From the NCBI GenBank assembly GCA_007258455.2, contig VDFB02275574.1:124001-188000 (forward strand): a DNA stretch of 64,000 nucleotides. Reading direction: 5' to 3'. A program made the translations under genes and the position numbers. This DNA is from Sequoia sempervirens. Its lineage: Eukaryota > Streptophyta > Pinopsida > Cupressales > Cupressaceae. Below, one piece after another: positions 25,150-37,350 of this stretch; position 1 is the first letter of the stretch; each line of letters begins with the position of its first letter. The notes under the pieces are model-generated. The model did not search any database and was not told where the DNA came from. It worked only from the letters and a program-made list of their open reading frames with translations.

Positions 25150-27650
25150 TGGAAGATCTTGTGTTGGAACTTAGTCCTCCAAGTATTCAAAGGATCCCCA
25201 ACAAATGTGCTTGCTAACTGTACAATTTGTCGAGCCCATTGAGGCAAAGAAGAAGACGGGGATGAATGAGGAGAGTCCTTAATCCTTGAATGTGAATCCT
25301 ACAGAGGTTGAGATGAACCCTCATGATCAAACCCACGAGTTCGAGGTGGAGGAGAATCCTCTAAGTAACTATCATCTGAGTCTACTATTGAGGAAGCAAT
25401 GTGAGAGGACAAGTTAGGATCTTTCCTCAAAGTGAACACTCCCCTCAATGAAAACCTCATGTGTCTTAGGACCCAAGATCTAATACCCCTTGACACCAAA
25501 AAGATATCCAACAAAGATGCAAGGCCAACTTTGAGGTTACAAAGCCTTGTGTATCTCTGAAGGAATATGTGCCCATGCAAGGGAGCCAAAAACTCAAAAA
25601 AAATGTTGCACAATTGATTTCCTGCCACACCAAGCTTCAAAAGGAGTAATATCTTTCAAGGCCTTATGGGGAAACTAATTTTAAATATAAGCAACATAGT
25701 TAATAGGCTCAGCCCAAAACTCTAGGACATAAGAATGAACGTGAAACACACAGCTAGCCGTCTCCTTCAAGGTCCTATTCTTTTGTTTGGAAACATCATT
25801 CTATTGTGATGTATGCAACTATATGCTAAAGATCAATCCCCTCAAGAGTATAGAATTGCTCACATCTATAGTTCACATATTCCCAACCGTTATTTGTGCA
25901 AAGAATCTAGACATACTTCTTAAATTGCTTCTCAACAAAAGCCCTAAAATCTTGAAACCTATCAAAGGCTTCATCCTTTTGTTGAAGTAGACCCATATAT
26001 ATCTGAAAAATTCATCAATGAATGTGAGAACATAGCAAAGACAAGGATGGAAAAGGTCACACTCAATCACAGTGATCCAATTCAAGGATTGATGAAGCCC
26101 TCCAAGACTTCACTTTGTCAAATTTCTCCTTGAGATGCTTGCTCGTGGCACAACTTCAACACACACCATCTAAAAAGATAATACAAGGAAGACTTGTAAC
26201 CATATCCCATGAGTTGAATTGCTCATAATAGCGGTAGTTGAGATGGCCAAACTGCTCATGCCATAATTTACTCACAATGTTTGAATGAGTGAGTAAAGTT
26301 TTAGAAGAAGAATTCGGCATGAAGAGGGTGAATGCATAAAGACAAGACTAATGGTTGGCCTTCTCCACTGCAATCAAAGCATTATCCTTAAGATCTTGAA
26401 TCACTACTAAATCCAAAGAGAACTTAACCTTCTTGGCATTCCCAAGATGAGTGATTTAGTAGATAGAAAGAAGGTTGACAAACAGATCATGCACACAATG
26501 GATATCCTAAAATGAAATTCCATCCATGTCAGCCAAACTTTTCCCAACAACATCTACTATCATGTCATTACCTGTTGAGAACATGTGGCACAAAACAAGA
26601 CTCCAAAGAAGAAAACTATTCTTTATAAGAACCTATTTGGTCCATATCACCAAAGTCAATTGTCCACTACTATGAGGAAACTTGTTAATGCAACAAGTGC
26701 CTATCCTTTCTTTTTCCCTGATTTGGAAGAAGCAGAAGGAGATGATCCCTATGTGTAGAAAGATGACAAATTGATGTGATTCTTTTGAAGATGTGTCAAC
26801 TCATCAATTTGGTTAACATAACAATAATGCTCATCATGACCAACTTTTTTGCAATAGGAACAAGTTGGTCTTTCCTCCTAAAAAATCCCCTTTCTTGGAA
26901 AAGGATTGAGATTCTACTTATGAAGCAGAAAATGACCACTCCATATTTCTATGGCTTGTGCTTAGATTATTTTTGTTTCTTGTTAGGATTACAAGGCCCT
27001 TTGCAACTCTATGGTTGACTAGCCACCAAAGCCTATGACTTAGATGGCTTGCGAAGATCCATTGCAATTAACTTTGCATATTCATGCATTAACATTTCTT
27101 AAAAACAGACTCAAACATGAACACACTATAGGCCTATCCCATAGTCAGTTGATGAGTACGAAAACTAGAAGCAAATGCAACATATTCAAAAGAACGTTCG
27201 CATAGCACATTGAAACCAATTGTACATCCTTATTGTCAATACCACAATCATTAAATTATGCTCTTAGATCATTGACTTTAGCTACGTAATCTTGAATTTT
27301 GTCCTAACTTTTAGGATCAAGGTTCATGAGATTATTATATATTTGGTATCCCTTAACCTCATTAGTTTAACCATACAATTTTGCATGTTTGTCCCACGCC
27401 TCCTTAAATGTATTACACTCATCAATGTGATAATATTAAGAGAAACAAACGTACGTAAATATTCAAGTGCCTAGTATTTTCAATTAGTCATGCCCTCTTT
27501 TCTTTATGATCTACTGGTTCTAGAATAAATTCCAATATAAAAGGGGTATTTTCATTCATGCATTAAAGTAATCTATACATTTTGTTCCCAAGATGAATAG
27601 TTGTATGGAGTTGAGTGAGGAAACTTAGGATGGCCTATTGTAGGATTGGA
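25150..27650 (-). pseudogene. antisense-to-window Ty1/copia gag-protease-integrase remnant
   Basis: Reading the minus strand from about 27.65 kb downward, copia domains follow in order. Gag matches include DKIQDYVAKVNDLRA near 27.3 kb. A complete CCHC knuckle, CSYCKKVGHDEHYC, lies near 26.85 kb. Protease/pre-integrase sequence is badly broken. The integrase core reads VLTFIDEFFRYIWVYFNKR (near 26.0 kb), LHTSQ with NRTLKETASCVFH (near 25.8), EFWAEPINYVAYI, then HKALKDITPFEAWCGRKS and GSLAWAHIPSE (near 25.6). Stops and shifts are frequent. Reverse transcriptase and RNase H, which follow integrase in copia elements, were not found, so the 3' half is missing. It shares orientation with the ABCG gene. 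Confidence 0.8.
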
Positions 27651-29336
27651 GAGCACAAATGAAACTCAAAGTAAACAAAATGTGCACAACAACACGAACA
27701 GCGCCCACCCCCCCCCCCCAACACATTATTCAATCAAAGAACCCTCCCAACAAAATCAATAAGGCATTTTATACTTAGTGCAATTACAATTGCATCTTGC
27801 AAAGTATGTGAAATGGTTTAGATTTCAATGCTTTACAATTATCAAAATAAGGCTATAATGTTGAAAGTACAATCATATATCACAACAAACATAAATCAAT
27901 AGCACCACTGCAAAATACATTAAAAAAACACAAGAATAAATTGCACCTAAAAAGAATATATGAGCCCAAATGGAGCCTCAAAAGGTCCCAAACTGGGAAC
28001 TGTTAAGCAATCCTATGACAAATTGAAAATTCTGAATGAATCATGCATCAAAATTAAGAACAATCTACACCACCATGAAAAGTGTAGAAAAATAGCCCAA
28101 ATAAAAAAAATGCCTTAAAAAAAGATCATAAGCTTAAGATATCAAACTTCAAAAATCAAGTTCCAAATCCAAAATCCTAAAAGAGAGGAGGGCCAAAATG
28201 GGAGTAGAAATGTTGAACATCAATGTGGTGTCAACTGACATCGCCTAAAAAAATATGTTGAAAGTTGAAACTGACAAAATATGCTCAAATTCAATAGAAT
28301 ATTTCAAACCACCACCAAATTTTTGAAAATTGCTATTTGTACAATGAAACCACTCTGAAAAGGTATAGAACCATTGTTTGAATGACGTGAAATCACTTGA
28401 TAGGAAAATTGCTAGTATTAAGAAGTAGAACCACTTTTGGGGCACCAACAAAGGTAGGGTTAAGTGGTGGTGATGATTAGAGGGCGGCACCATCATAGAG
28501 CCATGGTGAGCTTGAATAGCAACTGATGATTCAGAAATTAAGTGTTTGCCATGCAACAACTTGGAGAAGGGGTGTGTGGAGGGTGGAAGGGGTTGAACCT
28601 TGTCAGACATCTACAAGTGTCCATGAAAACCCCTTTGCAAAGGGGTTGGACTTGTGTATAGAAAAGCATGTAGGAATTTAAGGGGGCCCATGCCTAGTAT
28701 GGTGGTACTTTAAATATCTATATTTAAAGTACTTGGAGGGTAAAAAAACCTACCAAAAAAAAAATTTAATCGCATATAATAAAAATAAGTTAACAAATAC
28801 CTTTATACACCTGCACACAAATGTCAACATGCACCATCTACCACCTATTAACCAAAAGATCATAAAATATTCTTCAAAATACTCTTCTGTACAAACAAGG
28901 AGGGCAAAACAATCTCTAAAGGCCCAAGACAAATTGCTCTAATTTTGATGAAATGAAAATCAATTTTTAAGTCTTTAGGCCTTCTAAATGCAATGGCAAG
29001 GTGAGATTCAAGCCAAAATGTTCCAAAATGATGGCTGCATTTTGGATCTAATAACCGCCTCCCAAATACAAACCCTTGCAAATTTGGCCTCCAATGTCCA
29101 CTTGAGATGCAACAAAAGTCAAATATAATTTTCACAAATGCTTAGGATGCAATAGTGGGCCCAAATTTACTCCACCAATCTCCCAATGCAATACAAAGCC
29201 ATAAAGAGGAGCCCCCCAAAATTTCGTGTTTCTATCACACTTTTCTAATTCTCCAAATTATCTAAGGATGTAACAATATATGCAATCCCAAACCTCCTAA
29301 GAAACTAATCAAAGGCTCTCAACTACTAAAATACCA
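27651..29336 (-). other. copia leader region, no gene recognised
   Basis: This 1.7 kb lies between the copia gag remnant and the LTR-like sequence at 29337. It is AT-rich and stop-rich, with a run of about 13 C at 27709. Open frames on either strand (28245-28610, 28860-29135) match nothing known to me. Confidence 0.4.
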
Positions 29337-29660
29337 TGTAATATATGACTATGGAAATAGACATCCAAGATCTAGAAGGCCTAATGGAAAGAACAAAGAA
29401 CTAAATTTATCAATATGATGATTACAAGAGTACATGAGATGATTATATATAGGATACACCACCAAGAGATGTGAATGTACAACCAATGTGGTCTAAGAAA
29501 AATGTAATCACATGTGTGCACAACATCTCCACCAAACTAGGGAAGTACACATGATGCAAGTACAACCTAACCAAGTAGATACCTACTTTAAGTAAGCTTA
29601 TTCTATCCTAGGTGCATATAAGGAAATAAACTAAATGCAAGAAACTAAAATAATGCACCA
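29337..29660 (-). repeat. probable 5' LTR of the minus-strand copia element
   Basis: Read on the minus strand, this segment has a TATA-like CTATATATAATC near 29450 and ends ATATTACA, immediately followed by TGGTAT, the beginning of a Met-tRNA-type primer-binding site. The outer edge is uncertain. No second copy was found near 25 kb, consistent with loss of the element's 3' half. Confidence 0.5.
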
Positions 29661-30612
29661 ACAAAAGGCAATGCATTCAAAATTACAGCGGTGATTTTGG
29701 ATGTGGACACTCTCACTACTTTCTGTCAAGATTTAAGAATGGTTATCAAAAAAAATTGTTCTGCACCATAAGAACTTATTGGAAGTCTCCAATAGGTTTA
29801 CCCTGCAGCCTCTTTAAGGCAATATGCTGGTTCAAGCAATGAGAAGGACAGAAGCAATCAAATGTATTCAATTTGATGGTTTAGTGGACTCTGCTGGGTA
29901 GGTGGGGTTGCTACAAGGAGGTGATCATGTTTGCCAGCAGTTTCTTCAACAAAGCATATGATCACTGGGCTACTCATTCACAAGGTGTTGGATGATGGGG
30001 GGTTTGTGAGACCCACTTTTACTGATATTGTTTATTTATGTATGGATTTTTATTAGGTATAGCTGATTATCATTCTATAGCTGTTTGGCTGTGTCAGCTT
30101 CTTTTTTGCCAGCTACACTCCTTTTCAAGCTGCACATATAGGCATTTTATTTGCTTTTCAGTTCTCTTGCTTCTGTTAATCTTGGGGCTGGGGCACCATA
30201 ATAGATCCTCAAGATTATATCTAAGAAAAGAAAAACAATTCTTATCTTAATTCAGGAAGCAAACTTTTACATCGGTATAAAAACAGGATTGCAAGGATGG
30301 TCTCTTCTTGAATATGCTAGAAAATCTCTCATTTGAGTCCATGTCTCAAGTGGCAATGGCTTACCCTATTTATGGAAAAACTTAAATTTAACTATGAGCA
30401 ACAAAACCAACTCCTGATTAAAAGCTTCTACTCCACTAGCCTGAGAGAGGATAGGTCCTTGCAAAAGGTGGCCTTACACCTTGATTTCCACAAAAAACCC
30501 ACAGTAGCCATCCACAGAAAATCTAAAGTTATAATAATCACACAAAAACACCACAAAATCCAACATATCATTAAACTGTGAAATGATCAGAAAGAAGTTA
30601 CAAATTACAAAC
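29661..30612. other. ABCG intron sequence, nothing recognised
   Basis: About 950 bp between the copia LTR and the exon ending at 30613. No element ends, RNA gene or coding frame are supported. Confidence 0.4.
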
Positions 30613-30814
30613 CCATGTTCGGTAAAATAGGACAGAGGTTCTTCTTTGGCTGGACCAGCATATACAACTGCACCTTCAGATAATAATATTAAGTCATCAA
30701 ACTTTGCATAGATTGAACCCCGAGGCTGGTGAATAGAACACACTACAGAATGTCCATCTTGAGCAAGTTTTTGAAGTGTCTCCATGACCTTCTCTGCCTG
30801 GAAAGCATCCAACC
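30613..30814 (-). CDS. ABCG7: ABCG7-like transporter, H-loop exon
   Basis: This exon opens after an ATGTAG acceptor and completes the glycine codon begun by the previous exon, reading ...PTT-GLDAFQAEKVMETLQKL. It carries the D-loop (GLDA) and the H-loop histidine in CSIHQPRGSIYAKFDDLI, both needed for ATP hydrolysis across the nucleotide-binding dimer, then ends YFTEHG before a GTTTGT donor. There are no stops or shifts. The sequence DGHSVVCSIHQPRGS fits the ABCG7-type group. The next exon lies 25 kb downstream, across the largest intron in the window. Confidence 0.92.
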
Positions 30815-31198
30815 CTACATGCATAATAGATGTAGTTTGCTAAAAATAAAAAAATAATGTCAATTAACACAGAATGTAATCAACCCACCAACAGAAATTA
30901 AAGTTGAAACAAAGTTGCAGTCCTCTTCAAATATTAAGCTTCATATTGTTCTAAGTCTTTGCAAATGTAATATTTATGTTGCAAATCTGATCACTATATT
31001 TATTTAATGATAAAACTTCACAGTCGGTCAGTTTCTAAACCAATTTTATGTATTAAATAACCTCAGTTTCATTAAAAAAGAACAATTTTGAATAAAAGCA
31101 TCGAAGAGAACATGATCTAGAAACGAAGGGGAAATTCCATAACAGGAAATCAGGCATGTTTTTAACCTATAAATCTGCAATGGCACATTATCCACCCC

Positions 31199-33521
31199 TA
31201 CCTGTTTTCTACTGAGTCCTCTTTTGGAGGGCTATTGTAATGTCCCCTTCTCAAGCGTGATAAATTCAGTTGACCGTTGGCCGTATAGCCTATTCTGGAG
31301 ACCCATAGGCTACTCGGAGGGTAAAATTAGGGTTTCCCGTTTTGGAGGTTGTTGTTGCTCGAAATTTGGGGATTGATTTGTGGATTATTTCTGGGTTTTC
31401 AGAGAGCTTCGCAGTGGTATGTTTTGCAGAGCAATCCGAGCATCTTCTGGAATTTACTATTTTTAGTAAATTCTATTTCTGGCAGTGGTCCTGTGGTTTC
31501 CAGTGCAGTTGACTCTCTTCTTCAGCCGGTTCAGTTGGTTTGATCATTTTTGGCCTTGGGATGCATTTTGGAGAGATAAGTTCAATTAATTTAAATAATG
31601 TTATATTTTAATGTTGACCCTTGGCCTAGCTTCATCACTTCAAGTAGTTCTAAAAAGGTGGTCTTCATGGGTGGACGCCTCATTGGAGGTAATTTAATAT
31701 TTTCCTAAGGTCAAATATCTTGCTTAAAAAGGGACGCCAACTTTGTTGAGGGGATGATTTTAAAATAAAGTCAAAATTAGCTTTGAAAGGGGACGCCTAT
31801 ACTTGGAGGGAAATGAAGTCAAATTCAAATTTGAATTAGGGCGCACTTTCTAGAAGTTTCTGGAGATTCCTTGCTGAGCTTATAAAAGGAGACCTCTTCC
31901 CTTCATTTGTTTATCTAATGACTTTAGTAATGTTATGCTGCCGGAATGGTACTGGGATTGCTTCGAGGAATGTATGCCTCCTAGGCTTGGCTCAACTTCT
32001 TGCTTGAAAGATAGCAACTAGTGGAGATGTTAGCTTGTTGATGAGTGGATTTTGTAGTGAGGTTTGCTTTGTAGCATTTGGTTTTGCATTGTAGTTCAGT
32101 TTCTTGCATATCATATCAAAAATCTGGAGTTGCTGATATCATGGCTGATTTGTAGTTTCATTCATATATTTGAAAATAAAAATATTTTGGTTATGGGTAT
32201 TACATATTCTTGTCTAACCTCTTGGGGCACCCCTTTATGCAAGTTTGCAGATTTTTCTGAGATTTCTATGATTTTTTCTACAGCAAGTCGCCCCTCTTAG
32301 GCCATACCATCTCTGGAGCTGCATTGGAATGCGTGCTAAAATAATATCAAAGCTTTTGAGTGGGTTCTTTGATGTAACTTGGGCGCCTTCATCCTAGGAA
32401 GCTAATGCATTTGATTTGGGGTCATTTGGGTGAGTCTAGTGTGAGATACAAGCATTTTAGTAGGGTTCTATGTTGCTGATTATGCATTTTCAGTCCATGT
32501 TCAGTTATATCAGTTTGTGAGCATTCATTAGTTGGGTGAGAAACTGAGTCCAAAGTGGTTTGGTGAGCTTGGGAGAATTGAAAATCAATATCATAGCTTG
32601 TCTTGTTTCTCTAATGTAGTGAACTTGCTGGAAATCATCTTATTGTAAGACTGTTCAGTAGTACTGACAGTCATTGTTATTATCTTGCTAAATCTTTGTA
32701 CTTTCTTGTTGTAATACCCACTGAATAAGTGGAAGAGGCTGGCTTGCCGCCTTTTTACATTCTGAATTTGCATTGTAATTCCTTAGTATCTCCGCCATAT
32801 GGTAGCTCCACTCCCACCTTGGGTTGGAAAGCACATGCTTGGCGTCGAGTTTACTTTCAACATTTGTAGTTGGTAGGGATCCTCTGACCATATGTTTGTC
32901 CACCCTGCACACATTCTTGGTTGGAGTTACTCAGTTCAACAATGCATAAAGATCCTCTGACCATATGCTCACACCTTGCCCAACTCGGGATCCTGGTGTA
33001 CATTCTTGGTTAGGGTTAATTCTGCATCGTTTGGGTTTTCAAGTTAACCTTAACGGGTGCATGTTGTTTGTAATTGCATTCAAAAAATTGAAAAAATTGG
33101 TTTGGTATATTTCAGATATAAAGCTAAAATCACCCAAAAAATCCTAGGAACAATGTTTGAAAAGGAACATAGTACAAAATGGGACTGGAAAGATTGGAAT
33201 ATGGATATGGGGACAGGTGACCTACAGATGGGAACATCTCACCACAAAATGTAGAACTGTATCTCAGCAATCACTAGTTATTAATATTAGCCCACCTGTT
33301 TTCTACCGAGTCCTCTTTTGGAGGGATATAAGGAAACATAATAACAAGAAAAAGGAAAGCTAAAATCACCCAAAAATCCTAGGAACAATATTTGAAAAGG
33401 AACATAGTACGAAATGGGACTCGAAAGATTGGAATATGGATATGGGGACAGATGACTAACAGATGGGTCACCACAAAATGGAGAACCATATCTCAGCAAT
33501 CACTAGTTAATAATATTAGCC
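31199..33521. repeat. ~230-bp intronic tandem duplication, first copy split by a solo LTR
   Basis: Unit one is 31199-31235 plus 33115-33291. Unit two is 33292-33521. Shared words include CCTGTTTTCTAC.GAGTCCTC, TTTTGGAGGG, GAAAGATTGGAATATGGATA and CTCAGCAATCACTAGTTA. The second copy is unbroken, so it serves as the empty-site reference for the LTR insertion in the first. Confidence 0.82.
31236..33114 (+). mobile_element. solo LTR, 1,879 bp, TGTAATGTCCCC...TTTCA
   Basis: The element begins TGTAATGTCCCC and ends GTATATTTCA. The flanks are GCTAT (31231-31235) and GATAT (33115-33119), a 5-bp duplication with one mismatch. The uninterrupted neighbour copy of the duplicated intron segment reads GGATAT at this point, confirming the junctions. 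A TATA box (GCTTATAAAAGGAGACC) lies near 31880. GGACGCC-type boxes recur upstream of it at about 31674, 31732, 31788 and 31838. No coding content is recognised. Confidence 0.8.
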
Positions 33522-33878
33522 TTCCATCTCTTCCTAATCCCTTTGTTGGGGCAACTGGGATCAATTTTCTACATGGCATATCAGAGTTCGGTAGCAATGC
33601 AGAGTAACAACACAATCATATATTAAAGAGACACTGAAATTCATTGAATAGAAGGCTTCAAGGCAGCAAATGGGAGACAGAAGAAAGAATCTAAAAACAA
33701 GTGAGTTTATCCACTCCTGATATGAAAAGAAAAGGAGAGATAATCCTAGGATTAGAAAGATGCAATATCTGCAGATTAAAAATAAATAAATAAATAGAAA
33801 TATAGGATAAAAAATAGATGCAAAAATTCAATAAACTCACCTAACAGGGACAAATAAATGCAAATTACTAGTACATAC

Positions 33879-34011
33879 CAGTTGTCGGTTCATCTGCAAA
33901 AATCACAGATGGGCTGGCAATCAGTTCACAAGCAACAGACAACCTTTTCTTTTCACCTCCACTGATTCCTCGCACCTTCGCATCACCAACAATGCAGTCT
34001 GCACAACTTAC
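33879..34011 (-). CDS. ABCG7: ABCG7-like transporter, signature and Walker B exon
   Basis: This 133-nt exon starts in phase after ATCAG and ends ACT-G before a GTATGT donor. It encodes [20 protein letters not shown], which contains the ABC signature (here ISGGE), then [20 protein letters not shown] with Walker B (VIFADEPT). These elements bind the gamma phosphate and position water for hydrolysis in the partner subunit. The coding sequence is intact. Upstream and downstream exons join without gap when compared with remembered plant ABCG7 proteins. Confidence 0.93.
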
Positions 34012-34689
34012 CTGATCCAATGCACAAGAAGGAAACATTAAACAAGTTGGAAGCACACTAGTCTAACAGCAAAAAGAATTGGACTTAGTCATGGTAATCA
34101 CCAAATATTTCAAGATTCAATGGTATAACCAAGTGAACTGGGTTTCTCCCTAAAATTACATTATAAAGGTTTGAAAATAATATTATAATATGAGGGTTTC
34201 CCAAAGTAAGTATAGAAGAAGATATTGGGTGAAATGTACATATTCCTACGAGATCATTATGGAGCATCAGCAAAAATTTATGGCAGGGAAAAAATATATA
34301 TGTATAGATAGCAGAAATATACAAGAAAACGCAAAGTTTAGGTATAGCTTATGCAAGCATATTTGAAGGTATCATATAAACTTTAAAGCTCCCAAGGTCC
34401 CTGATGCCATTATAGTAATGACCCGTGTATGTCATTGCTTGAGGGATTTGACACTAAGGAACCATATGCTACTAATAAAGCAGGATTACTTCACCCACAA
34501 TGAAACAAGTAAATGAAACCTATAATTATGGTATAATTCAAGCATTTATTATTTAGTTAACTAAAACTGCTAAGTCTGGCCACTTACACAGGCTGCATGG
34601 TTTCATATGCACTCTTATGGAATCAAATAAGCAGCTTTCCAACTACACTCAAATCAATGCACCAAATCTTTCACTTGCAAATATCTTAC

Positions 34690-34837
34690 CAGGCCTAGGC
34701 GATAAAGAAGATCATCCACATATTTTTCTCTATCTTCAGATGTTGACTTTGAAAGCTGGAGCTCTGCAGCTAGAGAAAGAGTTTCCCGGACAGTTAACTG
34801 AGAGAAGAAAAGGTCCTCCTGTCTTACATAAGCAATC
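34690..34837 (-). CDS. ABCG7: ABCG7-like transporter, Q-loop exon
   Basis: After a TTTGTAG acceptor the first base completes a lysine codon from the upstream exon, giving K-IAYVRQEDLFFSQLTVRET. VRQED is the Q-loop that couples ATP binding to the membrane domain. The exon continues with LSLAAELQLSK and ends LLYRLGL before a GTAAGATA donor, in phase with VSCAD of the next exon. No damage is visible. The short introns on both sides (119 and 678 bp) contrast with the 25-kb intron further along. Confidence 0.93.
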
Positions 34838-34956
34838 CTACAAAATATGCAAAATACAGTATTATTATCAGCCAAGGATTAAAAAGTAAAACCCGTTATA
34901 TCAGTATAGAGCATTCCCATGACAGCCCCATAGAAAGACAAGTTCAGAGAATTCAC

Positions 34957-35147
34957 TTATGAGAAGCAGAAGAGAATGGATTTCCATTGACATATAGTCG
35001 TCCCATGAGATGCAATCGAGGGGATGCACCAAGTTGGCCTGCTAGAACATTAAGCAATGTGGTCTTCCCTGAACCTGATGGTCCCATAATTGCAAGTAGA
35101 CGCCCTGCTTTTGCTTCGCCACTAACATTTGTAAGTAGAAATCTCAT
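34957..35147 (-). CDS. ABCG7: ABCG7-like transporter, Walker A exon
   Basis: The exon begins after a TTTACAG acceptor at 35148 and reads [20 protein letters not shown] then [29 protein letters not shown] is the Walker A P-loop that binds ATP phosphates. The first codon is ATG, but in remembered plant ABCG7 proteins about 60-70 residues precede this point (VRFLLKNVSGEA context), so this is more likely an internal exon than the true start. The donor is AA|GTGAAT at 34956, with the split lysine codon finished in the next exon. Upstream exon(s) were not located up to 64 kb. Confidence 0.92.
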
Positions 35148-36429
35148 CTGTAAAGTACCATTGAACTTATATCATCATCATTTCAAATATTCACAAGATA
35201 ACATTGCAAGAAAATTCTAGATAACTACATACAAAACATACAATGGAAAAATTACAAGAAAAAAGAGAGAATTTCTTTCAGCACAAGTACATATTTTAAA
35301 TTTTGAAGAGACTCCATGAATTCTTAGAGATCTTTCGATTCCTATCTGCAAGTCTCAATAGCCTAATATTAACCCCATTAAGGTATGTCTCTCCCCTCCA
35401 TAGGAAACTATAGGGTCAATAAAAAAACTCATTAAGCATTCACTATGGCATTGAAAACATTAGAATTAATTAGGCTATTGATCTAGCTGATGAATCTAAT
35501 CATTTTGAAGCTTTTCCCTGGATATTGGTACATATGCACAGATGGTGTTCAACCTTAATTGGACACACAATCTTGTCATGAATTGAAGGCTTTGATTAAT
35601 TCTCAAACACGCAATAGTATCCCTGTGAGCAAAGTCTGGTAAATGACAGTCCCTTTAAGGAATCTCTCTAAAGTGGCTGACAAACTATAATGGATGGACT
35701 AGTGTATCATATTATCAAATCAGACATCTATTTAAAAAAATTGCAACCAGCCAACTTATCTCCATCTCATTAACCAATCCATTTTTTTCAATTGTTCACA
35801 CAAACATGCATGTGTATTCTATATTTTACAGAGTTCTCCAAAATTAGAAATAGACCATTCCATGCTGATAGTAAGTTTTAGATTTGGTCATTTTGTCTTC
35901 TACTTGACAGTCATAGAAGAGGTAGCGGTAAGCGTATAAACCAATTGAAGTTCCCATTAGAACTGCATCCTTCATTAGCTAGAACACAAGCTATTCAATA
36001 CTTGATGTTGATCCAGTTGCTTGAAGTGGGCTTCTGTCGTGAGCTTTTGCTAACCCCAGTCCTCTTACTAACTTTGTAGGCTTGTCTATTAATGTAATGG
36101 CTTCCTAACAAAACCTAAACTGACATTCATATTGATGTATTTTGCTTGAAGGGGCAGTCTTTTTATTGGATATATGCATATTATTTTTCTCTACAGGAAA
36201 AGTAATATTATCCTTGATGTAGAACCTGAAGAAGTTCGATTTCTTGCTGCCCATTCCATAACTATAAACATCTTATGAGCTACAATACTACAATCAAATG
36301 TTCTTTTAAGAAATGCACCTTATATCACTCCAGTGATAATTTACATCAGCTGAGCATTATTGATTACAAGAAAAATCTGACTATATATGCAAGGAAAGAA
36401 AGCACTTAGACTTGCACACCAATGGGAAA
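35148..36429. other. upstream ABCG region, nothing assigned
   Basis: If the Walker A exon is internal, this is intron. On the minus strand a short open stretch near 35830-35985 reads KDAVLMGTSIGLYAYRYLFY and ends in a stop. I cannot match it to a family and it is too short to call. No element ends are visible. Confidence 0.35.
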
Positions 36430-37350
36430 ATAATTCTCATTCTTTCAAAACCAGTCAAGCTTAGCTTTATCGATCAAAGTCAAATCTTGTCTACAAAGTC
36501 GCAACTTCCCTAAACAGGGTGGAGATTTATCATCCAGAAAAGTTGCTTTGCATTATGTCCTCCAAAGGAAACTGATTGCTGCCAACCAAATTGTATACCA
36601 TAAACTCTTGCAGCTGTCTCTGAGCATACAAAAATTCCTAGAAGAGATCCTTACCAAGAGAGGGACAGCAAAGGGAAATTGAATTCAGCTCATAACCAAT
36701 CCCAACACCCTCTAATTATATAAGTCTTCCAAAAGATATGTTCAATTGTCTCCTCCTCCCTATATAAAGTGCAAAAAGCATCAGCAATGCCACCTCATTC
36801 AGTCATGATTTGGCAGCTATAAACCTTGATGCATTACAAGCCATCGCAGCAACTTTTGTGTGAAAGAGGTTCTTGCTTTCCAAGACTTAACAACATCAAT
36901 GTCATCTAGTCCCAGGGTCCTTAATTTACCACTGCTTGTTCAATCAAGAGGTAAAAGACTGCCTCACTTGACTACGCAAATCCTTATAGTTGAAGAAGGA
37001 TTTTTTACTGCTTCACTTCCAATATAGACCTGCATTTTGTACTTGCAATTTGGAAAGACAATTTTTTGAAATTGTCTTAGAAAGCTCTTGAATGTAGTTT
37101 GCCTGCTGGCATCAACTCTCAAGACCTGTTTAAAGAGTGCCACTACTTGTCGTTATTCCCAAGATCTAGCCACAAAAACAAGCCCTTCCTTTCCACCCTT
37201 CTGCTCAGAAAAAACAACAAATGTCCAACTTGTCCATGTGAAGAACTGAAAGTCCAAATAGGTTGTGTAGATAGATCCCAATTATCCCATGTACCCTCAA
37301 ACTAGCAATGGAGTAAATATAAGAGAATCTGATCATTAAGGATCTGAAAG
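36430..37350 (-). pseudogene. LINE reverse-transcriptase C-terminal (zinc-binding) fragment
   Basis: On the minus strand the stretch KARTSFTQKLLRWLVMHQGL, then in another frame CRFIAAKS, then LYREEETIEHIFWK and RGCWDWL, matches the reverse-transcriptase zinc-binding tail of plant L1-type LINEs, where E-E-x-x-x-H-x-F and a later Trp are characteristic. Frames change several times and stops are common. The catalytic palm was not seen. This is a short 3' remnant of a non-LTR element. Confidence 0.5.

Larger units (their letters stand above)
5605..30612 (-). other. 25,008-bp intron of the ABCG gene, filled with transposons
   Basis: The intron lies between a donor GTTTGT (minus strand, at 30612) and an acceptor TTCCAG (at 5605). 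Splice phase matches: the upstream exon ends in GG and the downstream exon starts with G, giving the glycine of ...TEHGFVCDEHVNP. In angiosperm ABCG7-like proteins these segments are contiguous, so no exon is expected to be missing between them. The intron holds two solo LTRs, a Ty3/gypsy element, an hAT transposon and an antisense Ty1/copia relic. The stretches 5605-6199 and 8279-8908 hold nothing I recognise. Confidence 0.85.
30815..33878 (-). other. 3-kb ABCG intron carrying a solo LTR
   Basis: Bounded by donor GTATGT (33878) and acceptor ATGTAG (30815) on the minus strand, with phase G|GG across the junction. It contains the solo LTR at 31236-33114 inside a tandem duplication. The rest (30815-31198, 33522-33878) holds nothing recognised. 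Confidence 0.85.

Noticed and set aside
28245..28610. 121-codon minus-strand frame
   Set aside because: His/Ser/Leu-rich with no family resemblance; it lies in the leader of a decayed copia element.
35830..35985. Minus-strand 43-codon stretch (KDAVLMGTSIGLYAYRYLFY) as a missing ABCG exon
   Set aside because: It ends in a stop codon, does not resemble the expected N-terminal ABCG sequence and is too short to assign.
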